Source: Oribacterium sp. (GTDB lineage: Bacteria; Bacillota_A; Clostridia; Lachnospirales; Lachnospiraceae). Taken from it: a stretch of DNA of 62,490 nucleotides. The position numbers and the translations under genes are program-made. Shown one piece after another: positions 8,521 to 17,339 of the stretch (position 1 is the first letter of the stretch; each line of letters begins with the position of its first letter). The stretch is from the NCBI GenBank assembly GCA_004554245.1, contig SFND01000010.1:1-62490 (forward strand). The letters run 5' to 3'. Below the pieces are notes generated by a model that saw only the letters and a list, made by a program, of their open reading frames with translations, searched no databases and had not been told where the DNA came from.

Positions 8521-9123
8521 ATGAAGAATAAAACTAGAATTGCCGTGCTGGTCAGCGGCGGTGGTACCAACCTCCAGGCGCTGATCGATGCACAGCATCG
8601 TGGTGAGATCCCGGATGGCGAGATCGTCCTCGTCGTCGGCTCCCGTGAGGGGATCTATGCACTGGAACGTGCAGAGAAGGCCGGCATCGAGCATACCGTC
8701 GTGCATAAGGATGAGCCGAAGCTGATCGAAACCTTACAGTCCCACAGCATCGACCTCGTCATCCTGGCCGGCTATCTGACGATCCTGGGCCCGGATTTCA
8801 TCCATGCGTATGCGGATCGCATCATCAACATCCATCCGTCCCTGATCCCGAGCTTCTGCGGCAAGGGCATGTACGGGCTTCGCCCGCATGAGGCCGCACT
8901 CGCCTACGGTGTGAAGGTGACCGGTGCAACCGTACATCTCGTAAACGAAATTCCGGATGGCGGACGTATCCTTCTCCAGAAGGCCGTCGCGATCGAGGAA
9001 GGCGATACGCCCGAGATCCTTCAGAAGCGCGTGATGGAGCAGGCGGAGTGGAAGCTTCTGCCGGCCGCAGCCGAGCTGATGAGTAAGGAAATCCGTGAAC
9101 AGAAGCGTGAACAGGAGGCATAA
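8521..9123 (+). CDS. purN: Phosphoribosylglycinamide formyltransferase PurN
   Basis: Folate-dependent GAR transformylase. 200 residues, normal length. VSGGGTNLQALID near the N terminus binds the substrate phosphate; the catalytic Asn and His are in INIHPSLIPSF; VNEIPDGGRIL holds the catalytic Asp. It lies between the AICAR transformylase and purD, ending three bases before purD, so translation is probably coupled. Confidence 0.96.
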   Translation: MKNKTRIAVLVSGGGTNLQALIDAQHRGEIPDGEIVLVVGSREGIYALERAEKAGIEHTVVHKDEPKLIETLQSHSIDLVILAGYLTILGPDFIHAYADRIINIHPSLIPSFCGKGMYGLRPHEAALAYGVKVTGATVHLVNEIPDGGRILLQKAVAIEEGDTPEILQKRVMEQAEWKLLPAAAELMSKEIREQKREQEA

Positions 9124-9126
9124 ACG

Positions 9127-10392
9127 ATGAGAATTGGCGTCGTAGGTGGTGGCGGACGTGAGCATGCCATCATCAAAGCAATCAAGAAGAATCCTTCGGT
9201 CGAGAAGCTCTATGCGATCCCTGGCAACGGCGGTATCGCAAGAGACGCCGAGTGCGTACCAGAGATCAAGGCAACCGATGTCGAGGGCGTCGTAAAGTTC
9301 GCCGTCGAACAGAAGCTGGATTATGTGGTCGTCGCACCGGATGATCCGCTCGTTGCGGGCATGGTCGATGCACTCGAGGCAGCCGGCATCCCGGCCTTCG
9401 GACCGGAGGGCAAGGCAGCGATCATCGAGGGCTCGAAGGTATTCTCGAAGAACCTGATGAAGAAGTACCACATCCCGACCGCGGGCTATGAGGTATTCAC
9501 CGATATTCATGCTGCAGAAGCATATGTCGAGACCTGCCCGATCCCGACCGTCATCAAGGCGGACGGACTCGCACTCGGAAAGGGTGTCATCATCGCGATG
9601 ACCCGTGAAGAGGCGATCGAAGGCATCAAGACCATCATGGCAGAGCACAAGTTCGGCCACTCCGGCGACCAGATCGTCATCGAGGAGTACCTCGAGGGTC
9701 CGGAGGTCTCCGTCCTCAGCTTTACCGACGGTAACGTCGTCGTGCCGATGATCAGCTCCATGGATCACAAGCGTGCCAATGACAACGATGAGGGCCTCAA
9801 TACCGGCGGTATGGGCACCATCGCACCGAACCCGTACTACACGAAGGAGATCGCCGCTGTCTGCATGGAGACCATCTTCAAGCCGACCATCGAAGCGATG
9901 AAGAGTGAGGGCCGCACCTTCAAGGGCTGCCTCTACTTCGGTCTCATGCTGACGAAGGATGGCCCGAAGGTTATCGAGTACAACTGCCGTTTCGGCGATC
10001 CGGAGGCGCAGGTCGTACTGCCGCTGCTGGATTCTGACCTGCTGACCATCATGCAGGCCGTCACCGAGGGCAGACTCGCGGATGTCGAAGTGAAGTGGAA
10101 GGATGAATCCGCCTGCTGTATCATCGAGGCATCCGGCGGATATCCGGTGGCGTACGAGTCCGGCTTCGAGATCACGGGTGTCGATCAGGTGGATCATGTC
10201 TACGTCGCAGGTGCAGACCTCCGCGATGGAAAGCTCTATACCCACGGCGGTCGTGTGCTCGGCGTCGTTGAGACCGCACCGACCCTGAAGGAGGCCATCG
10301 ATAAGGCGTATGTAAGTGCAGCGAAGGTCAGCTTCGAAAAGATGCACATGCGGAAGGACATCGGACAGCGTGCACTGAAGGCACTGAGTTAA
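9127..10392 (+). CDS. purD: Phosphoribosylamine-glycine ligase PurD
   Basis: ATP-grasp enzyme joining phosphoribosylamine and glycine. 421 residues, normal length. It shows GGGGREHAI at the N terminus, the ATP-grasp Lys segment PTVIKADGLALGKGV, EEYLEGPEVSVL, and the metal-binding EYNCRFGDPEAQ. The start is supported by tight spacing to purN, and purL follows 15 bases later with its own SD (aaggagga). Confidence 0.97.
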   Translation: MRIGVVGGGGREHAIIKAIKKNPSVEKLYAIPGNGGIARDAECVPEIKATDVEGVVKFAVEQKLDYVVVAPDDPLVAGMVDALEAAGIPAFGPEGKAAIIEGSKVFSKNLMKKYHIPTAGYEVFTDIHAAEAYVETCPIPTVIKADGLALGKGVIIAMTREEAIEGIKTIMAEHKFGHSGDQIVIEEYLEGPEVSVLSFTDGNVVVPMISSMDHKRANDNDEGLNTGGMGTIAPNPYYTKEIAAVCMETIFKPTIEAMKSEGRTFKGCLYFGLMLTKDGPKVIEYNCRFGDPEAQVVLPLLDSDLLTIMQAVTEGRLADVEVKWKDESACCIIEASGGYPVAYESGFEITGVDQVDHVYVAGADLRDGKLYTHGGRVLGVVETAPTLKEAIDKAYVSAAKVSFEKMHMRKDIGQRALKALS

Positions 10393-10407
10393 GGAGGATT
10401 ACGATCC

Positions 10408-13400
10408 ATGGTAAATAGAATTTATGTTGAGAAGAAGCAGGGTCTCCGCCACGAGGCACAGGGACTCCGCCATGATATCCGTCACATCCTTCTGATCAAG
10501 AACCTCACGGACGTACGGCTTCTGAACCGTTACGACGTCGAGGGACTGGACCAGGAGACCTTTGATAAGGCTGTACAGCTCGTCCTCAGCGAGCCGCAGC
10601 TCGATGATGTATCGACTGAGCTTCCGAAGCAGGACGGTGCGTATGTGTTTGCCGTCGAGTTCCTGCCGGGTCAGTTCGACCAGCGCGCAGACTCTGCCGC
10701 ACAGTGTATCCAGATCCTCACCCAGGGTGAGCGCCCGAAGGTACGTTCCGCGAAGGTGTACCTCCTCTACGGAGAGCTCAGCGCGGATGAGATCGCAGAA
10801 ATCAAGAAGTATGTCATCAACCCGGTAGAGTCGAGAGAGGCTTCCCTCGACACCTATGCGACCCTGGATGTAAAGTATGACATCCCGACCGAGGTCGAGA
10901 CCCTCACGGGCTTCATCGATGCACCGAACGAGGAGCTCGATGCCTTCCGTCAGGAGAAGGGCCTCGCGATGGACCTCGACGATCTCGAGTTCTGCCGTGA
11001 TTACTTCAAGTCCGAGCATCGTGATCCGAGCATCACGGAGATCCGCATGATCGATACCTACTGGTCCGATCACTGCCGTCATACCACCTTCCTGACCACG
11101 ATCGATCATGTCGATTTCGCTGATCCGGCGCTCCAGAAGGCATGGGATCGTTACATCGCAGCCCGCAAGGAGCTGAACCGCACGAAGCCGATCAACCTCA
11201 TGGATATCGGTACCCTCGCTGCGAAAGTTCTGAAGAAGGAAGGAAAGCTCCAGAAGCTCGATGAGTCGGAGGAGATCAATGCCTGCACCGTAAAGATCAA
11301 GGTCAATGTCGATGGCGAGGATCAGGACTGGCTCCTGCTCTTTAAGAACGAGACCCATAACCACCCGACCGAGATCGAGCCGTTCGGTGGTGCGGCCACC
11401 TGTATCGGTGGCGCGATCCGTGATCCGCTGTCCGGCAGAAGCTATGTATATCAGGCGATGCGTGTCACCGGTGCCGGCGATCCGACCGTACCGGTACAGG
11501 AGACCATGAAGGGCAAGCTGCCACAGCGTAAGCTCGTGACGACCGCGGCCAACGGTTACTCCAGCTATGGTAACCAGATCGGCCTCGCGACCGGTCTCGT
11601 CGATGAGATCTATCATCCGGGCTATGTCGCTAAGCGTATGGAGATCGGTGCCGTCGTCGCAGCCGCACCGGCAGAGAACGTACGCCGTGAGGTTCCGGCA
11701 CCGGGTGATGTCGTCATCCTCCTCGGCGGTCGTACCGGCCGTGATGGTATCGGTGGCGCTACCGGATCCTCCAAGTCGCACAATGTGGAATCCCTCGAGA
11801 AGGACGGCGCAGAGGTGCAGAAGGGTAATGCACCTGAGGAGCGTAAGCTGCAGCGTCTCTTCCGTAATCCGGAGGCAAGTAAGCTGATCAAGCGCTGCAA
11901 CGACTTCGGTGCTGGCGGTGTATCCGTCGCGATTGGTGAGCTCGCGGATGGTCTCGACATCAACCTCGATAAGGTTCCGAAGAAGTATGCCGGTCTCGAT
12001 GGCACAGAGCTTGCGATCTCCGAGTCGCAGGAGCGTATGGCGGTCGTGGTCGCGCCGGAGGATATGGAGCGCTTCCTTGCGCTCGCACATGAGGAGAACC
12101 TCGAGGCGACCCACGTGGCAGACGTCACCGACACCAATCGTCTCGTCGCCCACTGGAACGGAAAGAATGTCATCGATCTTTCGAGAGACTTCCTGAACAG
12201 TAACGGTGCCGAGAAGCACATCAGCGTGACTACTGCGGCGGGCGAGCACATTGCCCGTGAGGTGAGGGGCAGCTTCGCCGAGAACTATGAGGCACTGGCC
12301 GAGGATCTCAACGTGGTCAGCAAGCGTGGTCTCAGCGAGCGCTTCGACTCCACCATCGGTGCAGGTACCGTGCTGATGCCGTTCGGCGGTAAGAATCAGC
12401 GTACACCGGTACAGGCGATGGCGGCGAAGATCTCCGTTGAAAAGGGTCATACCGATGACACATCCATCATGGCCTATGGATATAACCCGTTTATCACTGA
12501 GAAGAACTGCTACAAGGGTGCGTACCTCGCCGTCGTTGAGTCTGCGGCGAAGCTGATTGCAACCGGCGCAGGCTTCGAGGATACCTACCTCACCTTCCAG
12601 GAGTACTTCGGTAAGCCGGGTCGTACGCCGGAGCGCTGGGGACAGCCACTCGAGGCACTGCTCGGTGCATTTAACGCACAGCTCGACCTCGGTATCGCTG
12701 CAATCGGTGGTAAGGACTCCATGTCTGGAACCTTCGAGAAGCTCGATGTTCCGCCTACGCTCGTTTCCTTCGCCATCACCACAGAGGATGCGAAGAACAT
12801 CGTGAGCCCGGAGTACAAGGCAGCCGGTCATCCGGTGCTCTGTCTGAAGCCGCAGTACCGTGATGAGCTTCCGGTGAAGGAGTCCCTCCTCGCCCTGTTC
12901 GCGTACGTACATCAGCTCGTGCTCGACGGTAAGCTCGCGTCCATCTACACCCCGACCTACGGTGGTGCCGCCGAGGCGGTACTGAAGCAGTGCATGGGTA
13001 ACGACATCGGCTTTGATTTCGCACCGAGCCTGAGTGTCGAGGACATCTTCGGCTATCAGTACGGCAGCTTCCTGCTGGAGCTCCGTGACGCAGCAGACCG
13101 TGACGCGATCTATAATGATCCGGCTGTGAAGGCAGCGAACATCATCGTGGCAGACCTCGGTGTCACCACGGACAATGCAGAGATCCGTTACAACGACGAG
13201 ACCCTGAAGCTCAGTGATCTCGAGGCATCTTACGAGGATAAGCTTGAGAAGGTCTTCACCTGCAATATGAACCTCGAGAAGGACAGTGAGGAGAGTGCAG
13301 CAGATGTGACGATTCCGGATTATACCGAGAAGGAGTGGGTCGCTCCGGCCATCCAGGTGGAGAAGCCGCACGTCCTGATTCCGGTCTTCCCGGGCAACAA

Positions 13401-14160
13401 CTGTGAGTATGATTCTGCGAAGGCCTGCGCCGACGCAGGACTCGATCCTGAGATCATCGTCGTACGCAATATGACGAAGCAGGCCATCAGTGATTCCGTC
13501 GAGCAGGTTGCGAAGCGGATCGCCGAGTCCCAGATGATCTTCATCCCAGGTGGTTTCTCCGGTGGTGACGAGCCGGACGGCTCTGCGAAGTTCATCACCT
13601 CCTTCTTCCGAAATGAGGCAGTGAAGAACGCAACCATGGATATGCTGAACAAGCGGGATGGTCTCATGCTCGGTATCTGCAACGGCTTCCAGGCCCTCAT
13701 CAAGCTCGGTCTCGTACCGTATGGTGAGATCCGTGATACCGATGAGCACTGTCCGACCCTGACCTTCAACACGATCGGACGCCACCAGTCGAAGATCGTC
13801 AACATCCGTGTCGCTTCGAACATGTCTCCGTGGCTTGCTGACACGGAGCCGGGCGACATCTACAGCGTACCGATCTCTCACGGCGAGGGCCGCTTCCTCT
13901 GTGAGCCGGCGCTTTTCCAGCAGCTCGTTGAGAACGGTCAGATCGCAACCCAGTACGTGGATCTCGAGGGTCATCCGACCATGGATATCCAGTACAACCC
14001 GAACGGCTCCTACTATGCGGTCGAGGGTATCACCTCGCCGGATGGTCGTGTCCTCGGTAAGATGGGTCACGCAGAGCGCTGGGGCAGCGGACTGTATAAG
14101 AACGTACCTGGTAACTATGATATGGGTCTCTTCCGTGCAGCGAAGGAGTACTTTAACTGA
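10408..14160 (+). CDS. purL: Phosphoribosylformylglycinamidine synthase, single-chain PurL
   Basis: Converts FGAR to FGAM with glutamine and ATP. 1250 residues, the large fused form that combines the PurS-like N terminus, two PurM-like ATPase halves (HNHPTEIEPFGGAATCIGG near 318; GGKDSMSGTFEKL near 770) and a C-terminal class I glutamine amidotransferase (HVLIPVFPGNNCEYD, nucleophile Cys in GICNGFQAL near 1090, catalytic His and Glu in SHGEGRF). Bacillus uses separate PurS, PurL and PurQ instead. It is the last gene of the operon, with a terminator 24 bases after the stop. Confidence 0.97.
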   Translation: MVNRIYVEKKQGLRHEAQGLRHDIRHILLIKNLTDVRLLNRYDVEGLDQETFDKAVQLVLSEPQLDDVSTELPKQDGAYVFAVEFLPGQFDQRADSAAQCIQILTQGERPKVRSAKVYLLYGELSADEIAEIKKYVINPVESREASLDTYATLDVKYDIPTEVETLTGFIDAPNEELDAFRQEKGLAMDLDDLEFCRDYFKSEHRDPSITEIRMIDTYWSDHCRHTTFLTTIDHVDFADPALQKAWDRYIAARKELNRTKPINLMDIGTLAAKVLKKEGKLQKLDESEEINACTVKIKVNVDGEDQDWLLLFKNETHNHPTEIEPFGGAATCIGGAIRDPLSGRSYVYQAMRVTGAGDPTVPVQETMKGKLPQRKLVTTAANGYSSYGNQIGLATGLVDEIYHPGYVAKRMEIGAVVAAAPAENVRREVPAPGDVVILLGGRTGRDGIGGATGSSKSHNVESLEKDGAEVQKGNAPEERKLQRLFRNPEASKLIKRCNDFGAGGVSVAIGELADGLDINLDKVPKKYAGLDGTELAISESQERMAVVVAPEDMERFLALAHEENLEATHVADVTDTNRLVAHWNGKNVIDLSRDFLNSNGAEKHISVTTAAGEHIAREVRGSFAENYEALAEDLNVVSKRGLSERFDSTIGAGTVLMPFGGKNQRTPVQAMAAKISVEKGHTDDTSIMAYGYNPFITEKNCYKGAYLAVVESAAKLIATGAGFEDTYLTFQEYFGKPGRTPERWGQPLEALLGAFNAQLDLGIAAIGGKDSMSGTFEKLDVPPTLVSFAITTEDAKNIVSPEYKAAGHPVLCLKPQYRDELPVKESLLALFAYVHQLVLDGKLASIYTPTYGGAAEAVLKQCMGNDIGFDFAPSLSVEDIFGYQYGSFLLELRDAADRDAIYNDPAVKAANIIVADLGVTTDNAEIRYNDETLKLSDLEASYEDKLEKVFTCNMNLEKDSEESAADVTIPDYTEKEWVAPAIQVEKPHVLIPVFPGNNCEYDSAKACADAGLDPEIIVVRNMTKQAISDSVEQVAKRIAESQMIFIPGGFSGGDEPDGSAKFITSFFRNEAVKNATMDMLNKRDGLMLGICNGFQALIKLGLVPYGEIRDTDEHCPTLTFNTIGRHQSKIVNIRVASNMSPWLADTEPGDIYSVPISHGEGRFLCEPALFQQLVENGQIATQYVDLEGHPTMDIQYNPNGSYYAVEGITSPDGRVLGKMGHAERWGSGLYKNVPGNYDMGLFRAAKEYFN

Positions 14161-14183
14161 TACGATGCCTGTATGGCGATCAG

Positions 14184-14211
14184 AGAGCGTCCCGAAAGGG
14201 ACGCTCTTTAT
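14184..14211 (+). terminator. Terminator of the purine operon
   Basis: A 10-bp perfect stem agagcgtccc / gggacgctct with a GAAA tetraloop, followed by a short T-rich tract. Confidence 0.85.
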
Positions 14212-14271
14212 GTTGTGGTGAAGGACCACGGCGGGCTCCCTTATTTCATTTTAGATATAACTAAATGGCAG

Positions 14272-14300
14272 TAGACTTCGTGCGGAGCCATAACTATAAT
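14272..14300 (+). promoter_or_regulatory. Promoter-like site without an obvious gene
   Basis: A -35 tagact and a perfect -10 tataat with 17-bp spacing. A strong terminator follows only about 15 bases after the -10, so any transcript would be about 40 nt unless the terminator is bypassed. Confidence 0.45.
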
Positions 14301-14315
14301 ACCATTCATGGGCAA

Positions 14316-14344
14316 GGGCGTCTGGTTTTTCCAGACGCCCTTTT
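14316..14344 (+). terminator. Terminator, 10-bp stem
   Basis: gggcgtctgg / ccagacgccc with a T5 loop, followed by TTTT. It sits directly downstream of the promoter-like site. Confidence 0.8.
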
Positions 14345-14372
14345 GCTATACCTAATCTTCGTTTACAATGTG

Positions 14373-14435
14373 ATGCGTGCCGTCAAGGTACGTACCGGCG
14401 AGGAAGACTATGAGGACATTCAGGATGTCGAGTAA
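14373..14435 (+). pseudogene. Short ORF or gene-end remnant (20 codons)
   Basis: ATG to TAA encoding a 20-residue acidic peptide (MRAVKVRTGEEDYEDIQDVE). Codon use matches the neighbouring genes and the frame stays open upstream to about 14344. A terminator lies 68 bases downstream. It may be the 3' end of a deleted gene; no RBS is evident and the family is not recognised. Confidence 0.2.
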
Positions 14436-14502
14436 GCACGGTCATATCGGGGCGGTTCCCCGTTTGACATATATAACATAAGACAGATGTTTTATCCGCT
14501 GG

Positions 14503-14527
14503 AAGCGTCCCGTAAGGGGCGCTTTTT
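14503..14527 (+). terminator. Terminator upstream of the FMN-protein gene
   Basis: aagcgtccc / ggggcgctt stem with a 4-nt loop and a T run. Confidence 0.75.
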
Positions 14528-14563
14528 GCGTCATTATAGAAAGTATTGAAAAGCATCTCTGCT

Positions 14564-14591
14564 TGTTGCTGTTAACTACCTGTGTTATAAT
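14564..14591 (+). promoter_or_regulatory. Promoter of the FMN-binding protein gene
   Basis: ttgttg, 16 bp, tataat. It lies about 60 bases upstream of the start codon at 14654. Confidence 0.65.
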
Positions 14592-14653
14592 GTATGAATG
14601 GTTTGACAAAAGTGCCACTAGGGTTAATCGGCACGGATGAGGGGAAATAGGAA

Positions 14654-15343
14654 ATGAAGAAGAATACAAATATGGTTTCACTGGTGGTTATCGGTGCAGG
14701 TATCATCGTTGCGATCGCAACGGGTATGCAGTCCAGAAATGCGAACGCGATTCCGGAGGGTTCGATCATCGCAAACGGAAGTGCACAGGGTATGGACGGA
14801 CCGGTAAAGGTTGAGGTCGCGTTCTCTCCGGAAAAGATTTACCGTGTGACCGTGACCGAGGCGAATGAGACGCCGGATATCGGAACGAAGGCGATCGATG
14901 CACTGCCAGGTACTATCGTCGCGGAGAACAGTCTGAATGTGGATGCGGTTTCCGGTGCGACTATCACGTCTACAGCGATTAAGAACGCAGTAGCACAGGC
15001 GATCGCGGATGCGGATGTCGATCCGGCTACCTTCGGTTATGCCGGCGAAGCGGGCGCAGAGACCGAAGCTGCGGAGTCAGAGAGTGAAGCCAGCGCGGCA
15101 GAGTCCGAAACGGAGGGTACTGCTGATTCCGTACAGAAGGCGCATGACGCTGCGGCTGGTAAGGTAGAGGGTGCCGCCGGCTACCTGAACCGCTACAGTG
15201 CGGATGCTACCGTGGCTGTCGCGACAGAAAGCACTGCAACCGATGCTGCAAGTACAGAGGGTGGATCTGTGCAGAAGGCACATGATGCTGCAGCTGGTAA
15301 GGTATCCGGTGCTGCCGGCTATCTCAACCGTTACAGCGCATAA
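14654..15343 (+). CDS. Secreted FMN-binding-domain protein with duplicated C-terminal motif
   Basis: 229 residues. It begins with a basic N terminus and a hydrophobic segment (residues 9-24) that acts as a signal peptide or anchor, so the rest is extracytoplasmic. Residues 45-125 form an FMN_bind domain with the flavinylation motif SGAT at 100-103, the kind of site to which ApbE attaches FMN through the Thr. An Ala/Glu/Ser-rich linker follows. The C terminus has two 25-residue copies (159-183 and 205-229) of a motif starting SVQKAHDAAAGKV and ending GAAGYLNRYSA; they differ at one residue although 11 codons differ synonymously. The function of the motif is unknown. The gene has its own promoter and terminator. 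apbE at 41023 is a candidate maturation partner. Confidence 0.85.
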   Translation: MKKNTNMVSLVVIGAGIIVAIATGMQSRNANAIPEGSIIANGSAQGMDGPVKVEVAFSPEKIYRVTVTEANETPDIGTKAIDALPGTIVAENSLNVDAVSGATITSTAIKNAVAQAIADADVDPATFGYAGEAGAETEAAESESEASAAESETEGTADSVQKAHDAAAGKVEGAAGYLNRYSADATVAVATESTATDAASTEGGSVQKAHDAAAGKVSGAAGYLNRYSA

Positions 15344-15364
15344 ATGTACATGAGTGATGATGAA

Positions 15365-15396
15365 AAGTCGTCGGGAGGTTTTCTCGGCGGCTTTTT
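15365..15396 (+). terminator. Terminator of the FMN-protein gene
   Basis: A 12-bp stem with G-T pairs (aagtcgtcggga / tctcggcggctt), followed by T6. Confidence 0.8.
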
Positions 15397-15647
15397 TCAT
15401 ACTTTCGTAAGAATTCCGAGGATGATTTCAGATGCCTGATCAGATGGTATCGGGTAAAATGAATATAAAAAGTATGCATATAAGAAATGCCACTTGGGAA
15501 AGAACCGTGATCCGGTGGATCATGAACGCTCCGGGGACACCACCCATGGAAAGATGAAAAAATTCAGTATATTTTTATGAAATGTATGTGACGCCACTCT
15601 ATGTACCCGGTGTATATAGGTGAAAGGACAGAAACAGAGGGCACAAC

Positions 15648-16214
15648 ATGAACGATCAGGATATCCTCGACCTCTACTTCGCGAGGTCGGAAAGCGCGAT
15701 CAGCGCAACGAATGAGAAATACGGAAAGTACTGCCATACGGTCGCGATGAACATACTCTACAGTCACGAGGACAGTGAGGAGTGTGTAAACGATACCTGG
15801 CTCCGGGCCTGGGGTGCGATTCCACCGAAGCGTCCGGCCATGCTCCGGACCTTCCTCGGAAAGATCACCCGGAATCTGGCACTGAATCGCTGGGAGCATA
15901 CCCATGCGGAGAAGCGTGGCCGGGGTGAACCCGCAGCGGCGCTCGATGAGCTCACAGAGTGCGTGGCAGATACCCGGGCGGGACAGCCGGATCAGCTTCC
16001 GGAACAGTTGACATTGACCGAATGTATCAACCGCTTTCTGGAACACCAGAAGCCGGAAAACAGGAAGCTTTTCGTCCGCCGCTACTGGTACCTTTCGGAA
16101 ATCAAGGAAATCGCCGGTGACTATGGCTTTACGGAAAGTAAGGTCAAGATGACCCTGAGCCGCATGCGCGCACAGCTCATGGCTGAGTTAGAAAAGGAAG
16201 GCATCTCATGTTGA
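15648..16214 (+). CDS. ECF-type RNA polymerase sigma factor
   Basis: 188 residues with sigma-70 region 2 at about 20-85 (the DSEECVNDTWLRAW segment is the usual -10 recognition helix area) and region 4 at about 125-180 (FVRRYWYLSEIKEIAGDYG then the HTH ESKVKMTLSRMR). The last seven bases overlap the next gene, so it is cotranslated with its putative anti-sigma factor. The likely input is envelope stress or an external signal; the regulon cannot be read from sequence. The SD is agagggc. Confidence 0.9.
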   Translation: MNDQDILDLYFARSESAISATNEKYGKYCHTVAMNILYSHEDSEECVNDTWLRAWGAIPPKRPAMLRTFLGKITRNLALNRWEHTHAEKRGRGEPAAALDELTECVADTRAGQPDQLPEQLTLTECINRFLEHQKPENRKLFVRRYWYLSEIKEIAGDYGFTESKVKMTLSRMRAQLMAELEKEGISC

Positions 16215-17305
16215 CGAGAGAAGAAAAGGCGCGGCAGCTCCTGCACGCGATGACAGAGATCGAGGATCGCTATATCGCGGAGGCTGCCCCGGAAAATACA
16301 GAACATAGCGCGGCTTTGGAAGGGGCTGTGGAGACGGCGACGCTTGTGCAGATGAAGCACGCGGACGTCGAGAAGACGAAAATGGACGCACAGAAGGAAG
16401 CGGAGGCGCCAGCGAAAGCAGATATGCCGGACGAAGATCGTCATTCGGAGCCGAAGGTCCTCTATATGAAACCGCAGAAACGCTGGAAGCCGATGGGTAT
16501 CATCGCGGCCGCTGCGGTTCTCGTAATCGGCTTCGGAGCATATATGAAGACAGAAAAAGCCAGCAACTCGATGGCACCGGTCGCGTTCGTCACCGGTGGA
16601 AGCGATATGGCGAGGGCTATCGATGGTGAGGACGAGAGCGCGGCCACCGGAGCTGATCAGGAGTCTGCAGGTGCAGCTGCGATGGAAAGGTCCGCGAGGA
16701 TGGAAACCGGCGCAGATCCGGACGTCGCCGCAGCGGAAGGTGATCCGGAGATGGCAGCCGAAGCAGCGCCGTATGCGGATCAGGGCACGATGGAAGTGGA
16801 TGGCAGTGCGCGGATGAAATCCTCAGTGACGGAAACCGGTGCCACACCGGAGGCAGCCTCCTCGGATGCGCAGGAGAGCATGCAGCTGGCGAGCCCATGG
16901 AGTGACTTCGATTCACTGGAAGAGGCAGAAGCCGATGCACTACTCCAGATTGAACTCCCGGAAAGCTACCAGAATTTTGATCATCGTATTTACCGTTCGA
17001 TGCATGGCGAGATGCTCGAAATTATCTATCAGGATGCCGACGGGCAGGAGGGCTTCCGTATCCGGAAGAGCCGTGGCTCCGAAGACATCAGCGGTGACTA
17101 CACAAGCTACGCACAGGAGAAGACGCTGACCAGCGGCGGTCGCTCCGTCACGATCCGCGGAAACGGAGATACGATCTCCGTCGCCACCTGGAGCAATCAC
17201 AGCTTGAACCTCAGCTACGCCATCTGTGTAGCGGAAGACCAGCACTTCACGGAAGATGATATCCGAAGCCTCGTAGAAGCCATCGATCCAGCGATCTGGA
17301 AATAA
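16208..17305 (+). CDS. Membrane anti-sigma-like protein with DUF4367-like domain
   Basis: 365 residues. An N-terminal cytoplasmic part (1-95) is followed by one membrane helix (about 97-114, MGIIAAAAVLVIGFGAYM). Outside the cell are a low-complexity Ala/Glu/Asp linker (115-220) and a C-terminal domain (about 228-365) with the IRKSRG-x-EDISGDY signature common in clostridial anti-sigma partners. It overlaps the sigma gene by seven bases, which is the basis for the functional call. The extracytoplasmic domain would sense the signal. Confidence 0.75.
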   Translation: MLTREEKARQLLHAMTEIEDRYIAEAAPENTEHSAALEGAVETATLVQMKHADVEKTKMDAQKEAEAPAKADMPDEDRHSEPKVLYMKPQKRWKPMGIIAAAAVLVIGFGAYMKTEKASNSMAPVAFVTGGSDMARAIDGEDESAATGADQESAGAAAMERSARMETGADPDVAAAEGDPEMAAEAAPYADQGTMEVDGSARMKSSVTETGATPEAASSDAQESMQLASPWSDFDSLEEAEADALLQIELPESYQNFDHRIYRSMHGEMLEIIYQDADGQEGFRIRKSRGSEDISGDYTSYAQEKTLTSGGRSVTIRGNGDTISVATWSNHSLNLSYAICVAEDQHFTEDDIRSLVEAIDPAIWK

Positions 17306-17339
17306 GAAAAACACATGGCCATACAGAAAGGAGCTGACC

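Noticed and set aside
10399..14229. A 1276-codon open frame on the - strand opposite purL
   Set aside because: It mirrors purL exactly, is rich in Leu/Arg/Asp with no recognisable domain and no RBS, and results from the codon use of purL.
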